From Streptomyces sp. NBC_01260 (GTDB lineage: Bacteria; Actinomycetota; Actinomycetes; Streptomycetales; Streptomycetaceae): a DNA stretch of 64,000 nucleotides. The notes under the pieces were generated by a model that was not told where the DNA came from, made no database searches, and saw only the letters and a program-made list of their open reading frames with translations. Of this stretch, positions 1 to 8,451 are shown piece after piece (position 1 is the stretch's first letter; the number at the start of each line of letters is the position of its first letter). The translations under genes were made by a program, and so were the position numbers. The DNA lies in assembly GCF_036226405.1 (NCBI RefSeq), contig NZ_CP108464.1:3844001-3908000 (forward strand). The letters are read 5' to 3'.

Positions 1-2475
1 GTTGCAGCGGTCACCGCTGACGTCCTCGAACGGCACGGTCGCCGTCACGGTGTTCGCGCCCGTCCAGCCGGAGCCGGAGAACTTCGTCTCGACCCGGCCC
101 GTTCCCGTGCCCGTACCGGCACGCCAGTCGGCCACCCCGGCCGGGGTGAACGCCAGCAGGTCACCGAAACCGTCGTTGCCGACGAAGTCCCGCGCCACGG
201 CGGCGCCGCCGGACAGTTTCACCGTGCCCGAGGTGGTGAGGGCCGTGCCCTGGCCGTCGGCGGGCTTCGCGGTGAGGGTCCAGGTGTACGCGCCGTTGGC
301 GACCAGCCGCCCCGCCGCGTCCTTCCCGTTCCACCCCGCCTTCACCAGCCCACGCGCCTCACCGCCCGTGAGCGTGCGGACGGCCGCACCCGTCGCCTTG
401 TTCTTCAGCGTCAACTGCCAGGACGCGGCGGGCTTCGACAGCCACCAGCGGGGCGACCAGGACGCGCTCGCGGCATGGACCGACGCGGCGGCGTCCGTGT
501 CCCGGACGGAGAGCGCGGAGGTCTTCACGCCGGAGGGAACGACGTGGACGTTCCCTCCCTTGTCCGCGTACACGAGCGGGCCGCCGAACCGGTCGAGGGT
601 CCAGCCCTCGCCCGGCTCTGCGTTGGCCGGGCTGCCGACGGTGCGCGTTCCGGCCGTACCCCGCACATCGGTCACCCGGAGGACGCCGTCCTTCTCCCAG
701 CCGACGTATCCGTCGCCGAGCATGGCGGACCGGTGGGCCGGGAGCCGGATCGACTTCTTCGTGACGGTGCCGTACACCCCCGACGTCGTCACCCCGCACT
801 CCCAGTAGAGGTCGGTGCCGTTCGCCCGCAGGTCCGTGATGTTGCAGTCACCGACGTCAACGGTGCGGACGGCCTTGCCCGTCCGCACGTCGAGTGCCTG
901 CACGACCCCGGCAGTGGCGCCCTCGACCCAGAGCGTGCTTCCGTCGATCGCGAAGGCCGGCATGTACTGCTGCTGGGCCGGGCCGGTGTAGGCCGCCTTC
1001 CCGGTGTCCAGGTCGATGACCTGGAGGCGCGGCCGGTAGTCCTCGGATGCCGGGCCGGGGATCCTTGCCACGGTGTAGCGCCCGGACGCCTGCATGGTGT
1101 CGTGCGGCTGCTGGTACGTGGACTGGTCGTTGACCTTCCGGGCCGGCAGGGCCGCCGTCTCGTCGAGAACGCTCAGCCCGTCGCCGTTGATCCCCTGGTA
1201 CGCCAGCCGGCCGTCACCGGTCGACTGAACCTCCTCGCACCAGTCCCGGTCGCATCCGGCGTAGTCGTTGAACAACCCCCGGTCCTCGCGCGCCGCAGCC
1301 GTCGGGCTGCCGCTCACCGAGATGTCGGTGCGGCGCAGCCGCGCCTTGCCGAACGGGATTCTGTCGATGGTGTGCATACGGCCCTGGGCCATGCTCATGC
1401 CCTCGACCACGGTCGGAACGGCCAGCACTTCGGCGACCCGGCCCGTCGACAGCGCCCCGTCCTTCCCCGACCGCAACGCGTACACGGAATACGCCGCGCC
1501 CTGCTTCTCGGGTGCCCTGCCCAGAAGCATGGTCCCGTCGGGCTCGAACGCCGCGATCGACGCCGCACGGTCCAGGACCACCCGCTCGGGGCCGCCGGTC
1601 ACCGGGACCGCCAGGACGGTGTGGTCGGCAACCGAGGGGTCCGGGGAACCACCCGTGGCGGAAGGACGGGTGAACAGCACGTCGTTGCCCACCACTCCGA
1701 GCATCTGTGCCGGACTCACATCGGGGAGGGTGAGCTCATGGGCGGGCTTCGAGAGGTCCGACAGGTTCCACACCCGGTAGGTGTCCCTGTTGCCGAACCG
1801 CTCGACGACCTGCGGGCCGCTCCCGTTCACCTGGTTGTCGAAGAGCGCCGTGGGACGGAGTCCGGATGCGTCCAGCCGGTACACGACTGGCCGGCTGTTC
1901 ACCATGGCCCTGACGAACACGCCGTCCCGGTCGCCGTGCCCCTGGACGTCCAGCGCCGTGGCCCCTGCCGGCAGGCCGGTCACCGCGCTGTCCACCACCT
2001 GGCCGTTCTCCCAGGTCAGGAGGTGAATGATGGCGACCCTGTCGGCCTTCTGTTCGATCGTGACGACGGTGGCGCCGTAGCTCGCCCGGTACCACTGGCC
2101 GGCGGGGACCATGAGGGTCCACTCCTGGCCCGTGCCCATGTCCCGCTGGACAGGATTCGACGTACCGGTGAACGTCACCACATCGGTACCGGACACCTGG
2201 GCCACCCGCAGGCCGGCCGGAACCGCTACCGCCCGGGTGGAACCATCGGCGTACGAGGTCCAGTTGTAGCCCTCACCGGCCTGCCCCCACAGATAGCCGG
2301 ATGCCCCGGCACCGACCAGGCGGCCGGCGTTGGGGTTCTGGTTCTGCCCTGCGGGGATGACGAGTTCGGCCGGCGGCGGGGCTGTGGCGCCTGCCGCGAG
2401 GGGCACGAACCCCGCCCCGATACCAAGGGCCCCGATCATCGCGACAGCGCTGCGTACAACTGTGTTGCGTCTCAA
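1..2475 (-). CDS. Secreted FG-GAP/VCBS-repeat protein with FlgD-like Ig domain (partial)
   Basis: The open frame runs off the left edge of the window, leaving 825 codons. I place the start at TTG 2475 because a strong GGGAGGGA ribosome site lies 6-7 nt upstream; the first in-frame ATG would remove the basic N-terminus of the signal peptide. The product begins MRRNTVVRSAVAMIGALG, a Sec-type signal peptide. A long region follows that reads like repeated beta-propeller blades (for example STLWVEGATAGVVQALDVRTG). After it comes a FlgD-like Ig segment (VKAGWNGKDAAGRLVANGAYTW). An FG-GAP/VCBS-like repeat (DFVGNDGFGDLLAFTPAGV) begins just before the edge. It is probably an extracellular or wall-associated binding protein; the ligand cannot be told. 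Family assignment is by pattern only. Confidence 0.85.
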   Translation of the reverse strand, partial: MRRNTVVRSAVAMIGALGIGAGFVPLAAGATAPPPAELVIPAGQNQNPNAGRLVGAGASGYLWGQAGEGYNWTSYADGSTRAVAVPAGLRVAQVSGTDVVTFTGTSNPVQRDMGTGQEWTLMVPAGQWYRASYGATVVTIEQKADRVAIIHLLTWENGQVVDSAVTGLPAGATALDVQGHGDRDGVFVRAMVNSRPVVYRLDASGLRPTALFDNQVNGSGPQVVERFGNRDTYRVWNLSDLSKPAHELTLPDVSPAQMLGVVGNDVLFTRPSATGGSPDPSVADHTVLAVPVTGGPERVVLDRAASIAAFEPDGTMLLGRAPEKQGAAYSVYALRSGKDGALSTGRVAEVLAVPTVVEGMSMAQGRMHTIDRIPFGKARLRRTDISVSGSPTAAAREDRGLFNDYAGCDRDWCEEVQSTGDGRLAYQGINGDGLSVLDETAALPARKVNDQSTYQQPHDTMQASGRYTVARIPGPASEDYRPRLQVIDLDTGKAAYTGPAQQQYMPAFAIDGSTLWVEGATAGVVQALDVRTGKAVRTVDVGDCNITDLRANGTDLYWECGVTTSGVYGTVTKKSIRLPAHRSAMLGDGYVGWEKDGVLRVTDVRGTAGTRTVGSPANAEPGEGWTLDRFGGPLVYADKGGNVHVVPSGVKTSALSVRDTDAAASVHAASASWSPRWWLSKPAASWQLTLKNKATGAAVRTLTGGEARGLVKAGWNGKDAAGRLVANGAYTWTLTAKPADGQGTALTTSGTVKLSGGAAVARDFVGNDGFGDLLAFTPAGVADWRAGTGTGTGRVETKFSGSGWTGANTVTATVPFEDVSGDRCN

Positions 2476-2645
2476 ACCCAGTCCCTCCCGGGAACTTCAA
2501 GAAGAGCATGAGGAGGACGCGGCAGCGTGCCGCGGTCTGTGCGAAGTGTGAAAGCCCCCCGGCCCCAACCCCTCATGCAAGTGGGCCGACTTTAACAGCA
2601 GTCCCACAGGTGGCGACAGGGAGATTCGAACCGGTTCAAACAGAA

Positions 2646-2683
2646 CAGGGCCCGCACACCACCGAAGTGATGTACGGGCCCTG
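2646..2683 (-). terminator. Intrinsic terminator of the DEAD-box helicase gene
   Basis: A 9-bp GC stem (CAGGGCCCG / CGGGCCCTG) encloses a 20-nt loop. On the minus strand it is followed by a T-rich tail (TTCTGTTT). It lies 24 nt beyond the helicase stop codon. Confidence 0.75.
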
Positions 2684-2706
2684 ATCAGCAGTCAGGCGAT
2701 CGGAGA

Positions 2707-5013
2707 TCAGCCGTTGCGCTTCCAGCGCGGCTTGTCGTCGCGACGGCCGAAGGAGCCGGTGCTCGTGCCGGTACCCGTGGAACGGTGGTCGTCACGGCGA
2801 CCGGTCGGGCGGTCGCTGCCGCCGCCGGAGCGGAAGCCGCCCGCCGGACGGTCGTCACGACGGTCACGGTTGACCGGACGGTCGCCGCCGCCGGAGCGGA
2901 AGCCACCGGACGGGCGGTCGTCACGACGGTCGCGGTTGAACGACGGACGGTCGTTGTCACGGTTGAACGACGGACGGTCGTTGTCACGACGCTCGAAGGA
3001 ACGGCCGCCACGGTCACCGCCGCGGTCGTCACGACGGTCGTTGCCGCCGGAGCGGAAGCCACCGGACGGACGGTCGTCACGACGGTCGCGGTTGAACGAC
3101 GGACGGTCGTTGTCACGGTTGAACGACGGACGGTCGTTGTCACGACGCTCGAAGGAACGGCCGCCACGGTCACCGCCGCGGTCGTTGCTGCCGCGGAACG
3201 ACGGACGGTCGCTGCTGCCGCGGTAGCCGTTGCCACCGGTGGGACGGCCACTGCGCTCGCCGACCCGGTCGTTGCCGCCGCGGTATCCACCGCGGTCGCC
3301 GCCGCGGTTGTCCCGGCGCTCGAAGTTGCCGCGGTCGTCGCGGCGCTCCTCGCGCGCGGCCTGCTGCTCCGGCACGGAAGCGGCGGCCACGAGTGCGGCC
3401 TCCGCCTCGGCGGCGACCTCGGCCACCGCTGCCTCGGGGTCGTCGCCCCGCTCGCGTGCGGCACGGGCGACCAGGCGGTCGGCCTCCTCGCGCAGCTCCA
3501 CGGCACGGCGCTGGATGCGCTCAAGCTGCTTGGTCAGGTCGGCGGCCTCGCGCTCGGCCTGCTTGGCGGCGTTGTTCGCGGAGTCGGCCTGGACCTCGGT
3601 GAGCGAACGCGCACCGGTGATCTCGGCGACCTCCGGCTCGAAGACGCCCGCGCCCTGCACCATGTGACGCGAGGCGTCGACGCCCGCGTCCTCCATCAGG
3701 CGGAAGATCTGACGGCGCTGGTGCGGCAGCGCCAGCGAGACGACGACACCGGACTTGCCGGCACGGGCGGTACGGCCCGAGCGGTGCAGGTAGTCCTTGT
3801 GGTCACCGGCCGGGTCCACGTTCAGGACCAGGTCGATGCCGTCGACGTGGATACCGCGCGCCGCGACGTCGGTCGCGACCAGCGCGTTGACGTAGCCCTT
3901 CTTGAAGTCCTCAAGAACGCGGGTACGGGCACCCTGGGTCATGCCGCCGTGCAGCGCGTCCGCCTTGACGCCCGCCTCGACGAGCTGCTCGGCGATGCGG
4001 TCGGCGCCCAGCTGGGTGCGGACGAAGATGATCGTGCGGCCCTTGCGGGCGGCGATGGCGGAGGTGACCGGCGCCTTGTCCTTCGGCTTCACGACGAGGA
4101 CGTGGTGCGACATGGTCGAGACGTTGCCCTGGGCGGAGTCGACCTCGTGGGTGACCGGGTTGCTCAGGTAGCGCTTGACCAGGGTGCCGATCTCGTTCTC
4201 CATGGTGGCGGAGAAGAGCATCCGCTGGCCGCCACCGGGGATCTGGTCGAGCAGCTCGGTGACCTCGGGCAGGAAGCCCAGGTCGGACATCTGGTCGGCC
4301 TCGTCGAGGACGGCGACCTGGACGTTCTCCAGGGAGCAGGCGCCCCGGTTGATGATGTCGCGCAGCCGGCCCGGGGTGGCGACGAGGACGTCGACACCGC
4401 GCTCCAGCGCGTAGATCTGGTTGCCCATCGACGTACCGCCGCAGACGACCTTCATCTTCAGGCCGAGCACGTCACCGTACGGCTGCAGCGCGTCCGCGAC
4501 CTGCATCGCGAGCTCGCGGGTCGGGGTGAGGATGATCGCGCGGGGCTTCTTCTTCTCGGTGTGGCCGCCGGCCAGCGAGGCCAGCGTCGGCAGACCGAAG
4601 GAGAGGGTCTTGCCGGAGCCGGTACGGCCACGGCCCAGGATGTCCTTTCCGGCCAGGGCGTCCGGGATGGTCGCTGCCTGGATCGGGAAAGGCGCGGTCA
4701 CACCGTTCTGCGCGAGCTTGCGGACGATGCCCTCGGGCAGGCCCAGGTCGCCGAAGGTGACGGTCGGCTCGGCGTCCGCCTCGTCGGCGGCGGAGTCGGT
4801 GTCGGCCTGCTCGGCCTGCGGAGCGTCGGTGACGTCCTTCTCGGCCTTCTCGGCCTTCTCGGCCTGAGGAGCGTCGGTGTCGGCCTGGGGAGCCGCGATG
4901 TAGTCCTTGATGGAGACGGCGGACTCGGCTACAACGGCCTCTGCGGCCTCGACGAGCTCGTCGTTCTCGATGTTCTCGGGCAGCACGGTGTGGTCAGAAC
5001 TGGAAATTGACAT
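2707..5013 (-). CDS. DEAD-box ATP-dependent RNA helicase with Arg/Gly-rich tail
   Basis: This is a 768-residue DEAD-box RNA helicase. It has an acidic, Ala/Glu-rich N-terminal extension of about 85 residues. The motifs come in order: Q motif (FGDLGLPEGIVRKL...PFPIQ), motif I (GRTGSGKT), Ia (PTRELA), II (DEADQMSDLGF), III (FSAT) and VI (HRSGRTARAG). A coiled-coil-like segment rich in Glu/Arg/Ala follows, then a C-terminal tail of about 190 residues rich in Arg, Gly, Asp and Ser. The tail resembles the RGG-type RNA-binding tails of large cold-shock or ribosome-assembly helicases. About 210 nt of untranslated sequence separates it from the next gene upstream, so a long 5' leader is possible. The product probably unwinds structured RNA; its substrate cannot be read from sequence. 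Position corresponds to the SCO4096-type gene near hrpA. Confidence 0.95.
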   Translation of the reverse strand: MSISSSDHTVLPENIENDELVEAAEAVVAESAVSIKDYIAAPQADTDAPQAEKAEKAEKDVTDAPQAEQADTDSAADEADAEPTVTFGDLGLPEGIVRKLAQNGVTAPFPIQAATIPDALAGKDILGRGRTGSGKTLSFGLPTLASLAGGHTEKKKPRAIILTPTRELAMQVADALQPYGDVLGLKMKVVCGGTSMGNQIYALERGVDVLVATPGRLRDIINRGACSLENVQVAVLDEADQMSDLGFLPEVTELLDQIPGGGQRMLFSATMENEIGTLVKRYLSNPVTHEVDSAQGNVSTMSHHVLVVKPKDKAPVTSAIAARKGRTIIFVRTQLGADRIAEQLVEAGVKADALHGGMTQGARTRVLEDFKKGYVNALVATDVAARGIHVDGIDLVLNVDPAGDHKDYLHRSGRTARAGKSGVVVSLALPHQRRQIFRLMEDAGVDASRHMVQGAGVFEPEVAEITGARSLTEVQADSANNAAKQAEREAADLTKQLERIQRRAVELREEADRLVARAARERGDDPEAAVAEVAAEAEAALVAAASVPEQQAAREERRDDRGNFERRDNRGGDRGGYRGGNDRVGERSGRPTGGNGYRGSSDRPSFRGSNDRGGDRGGRSFERRDNDRPSFNRDNDRPSFNRDRRDDRPSGGFRSGGNDRRDDRGGDRGGRSFERRDNDRPSFNRDNDRPSFNRDRRDDRPSGGFRSGGGDRPVNRDRRDDRPAGGFRSGGGSDRPTGRRDDHRSTGTGTSTGSFGRRDDKPRWKRNG
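2887..3198 (-). repeat. 156-bp in-frame tandem duplication in the helicase tail
   Basis: Two near-identical 156-bp units (2887-3042 and 3043-3198) encode two copies of a 52-residue Arg/Asp/Gly block built from RDNDRPSFN-type motifs. The unit is itself made of shorter RDNDRPSFN repeats. The frame is kept, so the tail was lengthened without breaking the gene. Confidence 0.9.
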
Positions 5014-5223
5014 GCGAAATGCGAAACCTTCCGGAGTCTCGGCACGCGCCCGTAACTCCGTGTTTTCGCAATTTCGACCGCCTCAATGCGGTCCAGCCAC
5101 GGCAAGGGAGAGTACGCGCCACACGGCGCTCTTCTGTGTCGGCGCCGGGCAATGGATCAAACGATCTACTACCATACGCACTAACCCCGGCATCGCGCAA
5201 GCCGACCCCCGCCGGCCACCCCC

Positions 5224-5778
5224 TCAAGCCGGTCCCACCTGCGGTGATGCCTCCGGGGTCCGCATGTCGTCCACGTTGCCCTGCGCGCCCATCGCGTCGT
5301 TGCGGAGCTGCGCGGCGGGCGACGCCGAAGGAACCGCCGGCGGCTCCGACGGCTCCGGCTCGGGCTCCGGCGGAACCGACGGCTCAGGGGCCTGCGGCTC
5401 GGACGGGGCCGGGGGGTCCGGCCGCTCCGGGACCCCTGGCTCCGACGGCTGGAGCGGCGGCGCCGACAGCCGGCCGCCCCGGACCCGGCCGGGCTCGGCG
5501 GACCCCGTGCCGGGACTGTCCGAGGGGCCGGCGGGGGCACTCGGGGCGCCGGACTCGGCGGCCTCCCGCTCGGAGTGCGCCTCGGCGCCGCCGGTACGGG
5601 CCCGGCCGGTACCGGCCGCCGTGGAGCCGTCGGGGCCGGCCACCGACCCCTTCGGTGCGGCGGACCGCGAGGGCGCCGGTTTCCCGCCGCCGTCGCCGAC
5701 GCTCATACAGCCTGTGGACGCGGCGATCGTCACAACGGTGACGGCCGCCCAACGGACGGGGACGGACAACTGGCGCAC
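5224..5778 (-). CDS. Pro/Ser-rich putative lipoprotein
   Basis: The GTG start at 5778 is chosen because GGAGGT lies 6-7 nt upstream. The product (184 residues) begins VRQLSVPVRWAAVTVVTIAA and continues into STGC, a lipobox with the lipidation Cys at residue 24. The mature part is low-complexity, rich in Pro, Ser, Glu and Gly. A short more ordered C-terminus follows (AAQLRNDAMGAQGNVDDMRTPEAS). It is probably an exported, membrane-anchored protein with a disordered linker. No catalytic domain is visible and the function is unknown. Confidence 0.7.
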   Translation of the reverse strand: MRQLSVPVRWAAVTVVTIAASTGCMSVGDGGGKPAPSRSAAPKGSVAGPDGSTAAGTGRARTGGAEAHSEREAAESGAPSAPAGPSDSPGTGSAEPGRVRGGRLSAPPLQPSEPGVPERPDPPAPSEPQAPEPSVPPEPEPEPSEPPAVPSASPAAQLRNDAMGAQGNVDDMRTPEASPQVGPA

Positions 5779-5985
5779 GGGGGCACCTCCGGGGGGCGCG
5801 AAGAAGGACGAGGCGGTACGGAAACGAGCCGGGCAGCGCTGTGCCCAACTCCCGCCGCCCCGCCGGGGACACGCCCCGGGACCGGCCCGCACACCTCATT
5901 CACACCTCGGGCTTCCGTTTGGATCAGGCCGGAACCCGCGGGCCCGGCATGATCCGGACGAGTGGCCGTCGCCGCCCGCGGCGCC

Positions 5986-6327
5986 TCACCCGTAACCCAG
6001 CGCGTGCAGCCTCTCGTCGTCGATGCCGAAGTGGTGGGCGATCTCATGGACCACCGTGATCTCCGTCTCGGCGACAGCGTGCTCGCGCGACTCGCACATC
6101 CGCAGCGTCGGCCCGCGGTAGATGGTGATCCGGTCCGGCAGCACGCCCGCGTACCACTCACCGCGCTCGGTCAGCGGCGTGCCCTCGTAGAGCCCGAGCA
6201 GATCCGGATCGTCGGCCTCCGGTTCGTCCTCGACGAAGACCGCGACGTTGTCCATCAGCCGGGTCAGCTCCGGCGGGATCCGGTCCAGCGCCTCGCCGAC
6301 CAGTTCCTCGAACTCTTCCCGCGTCAT
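5986..6327 (-). CDS. Small zincin-like metallopeptidase family protein
   Basis: The 113-residue product ends TVVHEIAHHFGIDDERLHALGYG. The HExxH zinc-binding motif with a downstream Asp is that of the small actinobacterial and proteobacterial metallopeptidase family (COG3824-like). The usual N-terminus MTREEFEELVGEALDRIP is intact, so the protein is full length. I use ATG 6327; GTG 6336, which adds three residues (MLE), is an equally likely start, because no ribosome site clearly separates the two. The protein is probably cytoplasmic. The family fold suggests proteolysis but substrates are unknown. The gene is divergent from the metallophosphoesterase gene, with under 100 bp between them. Confidence 0.85.
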   Translation of the reverse strand: MTREEFEELVGEALDRIPPELTRLMDNVAVFVEDEPEADDPDLLGLYEGTPLTERGEWYAGVLPDRITIYRGPTLRMCESREHAVAETEITVVHEIAHHFGIDDERLHALGYG

Positions 6328-6421
6328 CTCCAGCACCCCGTCATTGTCACGCACCGCCGCAGGACACGCCCCGAGGTGCCCGGAGCGCATACCTCCCTGC
6401 GGACCGGGGCACAGTCGCCCC

Positions 6422-7957
6422 ATGGCCCGCGACCCGTTCCGCGCCGCAGCAGCCCGTGTCCGGCACCGCCCCCGGCCGCGCACCGGCCGCCGCGCCGGCG
6501 GCGCGCTCGTCGCCCCGCCGCGCCCCTTCGCCCGCGCGCTGGGTCTGGTCACCGTCGTGCTGTTCGGCGCCTGGCTCGGGCTGCTGGCCGTCGGCAGTGT
6601 GCGTACGACCGTCGGCCCGATGGACACGACGATGACCCTGCGCCCCTCGCTCAGCGGCGGCACCAAGATCAACGTGTCCCCGCTCGGCGCCCTGGAACTG
6701 GACTCGCACCACGCCCCGGTCCGGCTCGACGTCGATGTCGACCGCCTCGACCCGGTCCGCTCCGAGGCCCTGGTCCAGCACCCCGAACGGCTCTCCGGAC
6801 TGGAGGACGAGGTCACCGGGGATGTCGCCGCCGGCACCCGCGAGCTCGCCGTGCGCTCCTGCGTCGCGGTCGTCTCCGGGGCCACCGCGCTGGGCCTCGC
6901 GGTCTACCGCAGGCCCCGCCGCGCACTCGCGGCCGGCGGGCTCGCGCTCTCGCTGCTGGCCGCCTCGGGGGTCAGCGCGTACGCCACCTGGAACCCGAAG
7001 TCGGTCCTGGAGCCCCGGTTCTCCGGCCTGCTCTCCAGCGCCCCCTCCGTCGTCGGCGACGCCCGCTCGATCGTCACCGACTTCGACGTCTACCAGCGGG
7101 AGCTGGCCCGGCTGGTCACCAACGTCACCAGGCTGTACGACGCCACCTCGACGCTCCCCGTCTACAGCCCGGACCCCGCCACGCTCCGTGTCCTGCAGGT
7201 CTCCGACATCCATCTGAACCCCGCGGCCTGGCACATCATCGGCTCGCTCGTCGAGCAGTACGACATCGACGTGATCATCGATTCGGGCGACACGATGGAC
7301 CACGGCGCCGCCGTCGAGAACACCTTCCTCGACCCGGTCGGCGATCTGGGCGCCCCCTACGTCTGGGTCCGCGGGAACCACGACTCCGCGATCACCCAGA
7401 AGTACCTGGAGCACACCAAGCGGTTCAAGAACGTGCACGTGCTGGACGAGGGCCGGGCGGTGAACGTCGGCGGGCTGCGGGTGGCGGGCATCGGGGACCC
7501 GGAGTTCACCCCGGACCGCACCGGGCCCGAACAGGCCGAGGACGTCGAACGGACGGCGGGCCTGCGGCTGGCGGCCGCCCTGCGCGAGCAGCGGCGCGCC
7601 GGCACCCCGGTCGACATCGCCGTCACCCATGAGCCGGCCGCGGCCCGGGAGACGGACGGCACGGTCCCGCTCGTGCTGGCCGGTCATGTGCACCACCGGC
7701 AGAACGAGGTGATGAAGCTCGGCACCCGGCTGAAGGTCGAGGGCTCCACGGGCGGCGGCGGGCTGCGCGCCGTACAGAACAAGAAGCCGGAACAGGTGCT
7801 CGCCTCGGTGCTCTATCTGGACCGCTCCACCCGGCGTCTGCAGGCCTGGGACGAGATCACGCTGGGCGGTCTCGGCCTGACGACGGCCGAGGTCAGCCGC
7901 CATCTGCCGGAGGAGAAGCCGGCCGACGCGACGCCCTCCCCTATTCGGTTTGGCTGA
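6422..7957 (+). CDS. Membrane-anchored metallophosphoesterase
   Basis: The 511-residue protein has an Arg-rich cytoplasmic N-terminus and a membrane segment (LGLVTVVLFGAWLGLLAVGS). Two more hydrophobic stretches lie around residues 145-190. A calcineurin-like phosphoesterase domain fills the C-terminal half: VLQVSDIHLNP near residue 260, IDSGDTMDHG, GNHDS near 318, VTHEP, and LAGHVHHRQ near 421. These are the metal ligands of the superfamily, so the enzyme is probably active. The substrate (nucleotide, lipid or protein phosphate) is unknown. The start at ATG 6422 precedes the Arg-rich segment. Confidence 0.9.
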   Translation: MARDPFRAAAARVRHRPRPRTGRRAGGALVAPPRPFARALGLVTVVLFGAWLGLLAVGSVRTTVGPMDTTMTLRPSLSGGTKINVSPLGALELDSHHAPVRLDVDVDRLDPVRSEALVQHPERLSGLEDEVTGDVAAGTRELAVRSCVAVVSGATALGLAVYRRPRRALAAGGLALSLLAASGVSAYATWNPKSVLEPRFSGLLSSAPSVVGDARSIVTDFDVYQRELARLVTNVTRLYDATSTLPVYSPDPATLRVLQVSDIHLNPAAWHIIGSLVEQYDIDVIIDSGDTMDHGAAVENTFLDPVGDLGAPYVWVRGNHDSAITQKYLEHTKRFKNVHVLDEGRAVNVGGLRVAGIGDPEFTPDRTGPEQAEDVERTAGLRLAAALREQRRAGTPVDIAVTHEPAAARETDGTVPLVLAGHVHHRQNEVMKLGTRLKVEGSTGGGGLRAVQNKKPEQVLASVLYLDRSTRRLQAWDEITLGGLGLTTAEVSRHLPEEKPADATPSPIRFG

Positions 7958-7979
7958 CACCGAAACGCCGTAGTACAGT
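7950..7979 (+). promoter_or_regulatory. Putative promoter of the tRNA cluster
   Basis: TTGGCT and TACAGT are 18 nt apart, a plausible -35/-10 pair about 150 nt upstream of tRNA-Glu. The same TACAGT hexamer lies upstream of the second tRNA-Asp (14841-14846). The call is by pattern only. Confidence 0.4.
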
Positions 7980-8130
7980 CTCCGACGTGCCCAAGGGCGC
8001 CGGTCAGGGCTTGGCCGTTCTGGAACCTCAAAGGTTGCGGAAGAAGCGGAACCTCTTGAGGGGAAGTCAGTCACATGCTTCTTACGTTCCCTCGGGCGAC
8101 AGATGAAGAAGCGACTGTATGAGCAGTTCT

Positions 8131-8203
8131 GCCCTCATCGTCTAGTGGCCCAGGACGCCGCCCTTTCAAGGCGGTAGCACGGGTTCGAATCCCGTTGGGG
8201 GCA
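8131..8203 (+). tRNA. tRNA-Glu(TTC)
   Basis: Length is 73 nt with a 7-bp acceptor stem (GCCCTCA / TGGGGGC, two wobble or mismatch-tolerant pairs). The anticodon loop CTTTCAA contains TTC. The T-loop TTCGAAT is canonical and no CCA is encoded. It is the first gene of a Glu-Asp-Phe cluster. Confidence 0.95.
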
Positions 8204-8239
8204 CGCACAACCTGTGCGACACTTAGTCGCACAAAGCTT

Positions 8240-8314
8240 GGTCCTGTGGAGCAGTTTGGAGTGCTCGCCACCCTGTCAAGGTGGAGGCCGCGGGTTCAAA
8301 TCCCGTCAGGACCG
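8240..8314 (+). tRNA. tRNA-Asp(GTC), copy 1
   Basis: Length is 75 nt with acceptor GGTCCTG / CAGGACC, anticodon GTC and discriminator G. It is identical to the copy at 14885-14959. Confidence 0.95.
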
Positions 8315-8336
8315 CTGCAGCCCGTATGAGCTGCGT

Positions 8337-8413
8337 GGCTGGGTAGCTCAGTTGGTACGAGCGATCGCCTGAAAAGCGATAGGTCGCCGGTTCGATCCCG
8401 GCCCCAGCCACCA
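8337..8413 (+). tRNA. tRNA-Phe(GAA) with encoded CCA
   Basis: The acceptor is GGCTGGG / CCCAGCC, the anticodon is GAA in loop CTGAAAA, and the T-loop is TTCGATC. The 3' CCA is genomically encoded (8411-8413), unlike the neighbouring Glu and Asp genes. Confidence 0.95.
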
Positions 8414-8415
8414 CC

Positions 8416-8446
8416 CGAAGGCCCCGTCCGGTGGACGGGGCCTTCG
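8416..8446. terminator. Bidirectional terminator between tRNA-Phe and the ccdA-like gene
   Basis: A perfect 14-bp stem (CGAAGGCCCCGTCC with its complement) has a 3-nt loop. It lies between the convergent tRNA cluster and the minus-strand ccdA-like gene, 3 nt after tRNA-Phe. Confidence 0.85.
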
Positions 8447-8451
8447 TCGTG

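Noticed and set aside
475..2511. Plus-strand frame over the secreted repeat protein
   Set aside because: The minus frame has a signal peptide, a strong ribosome site and domain-like repeats; the plus frame is Arg/Val/Gly-rich shadow.
2785..5010. Plus-strand Val/Thr-rich frame opposite the DEAD-box helicase
   Set aside because: It mirrors the Arg/Asp repeats of the helicase tail and has no motif of its own.
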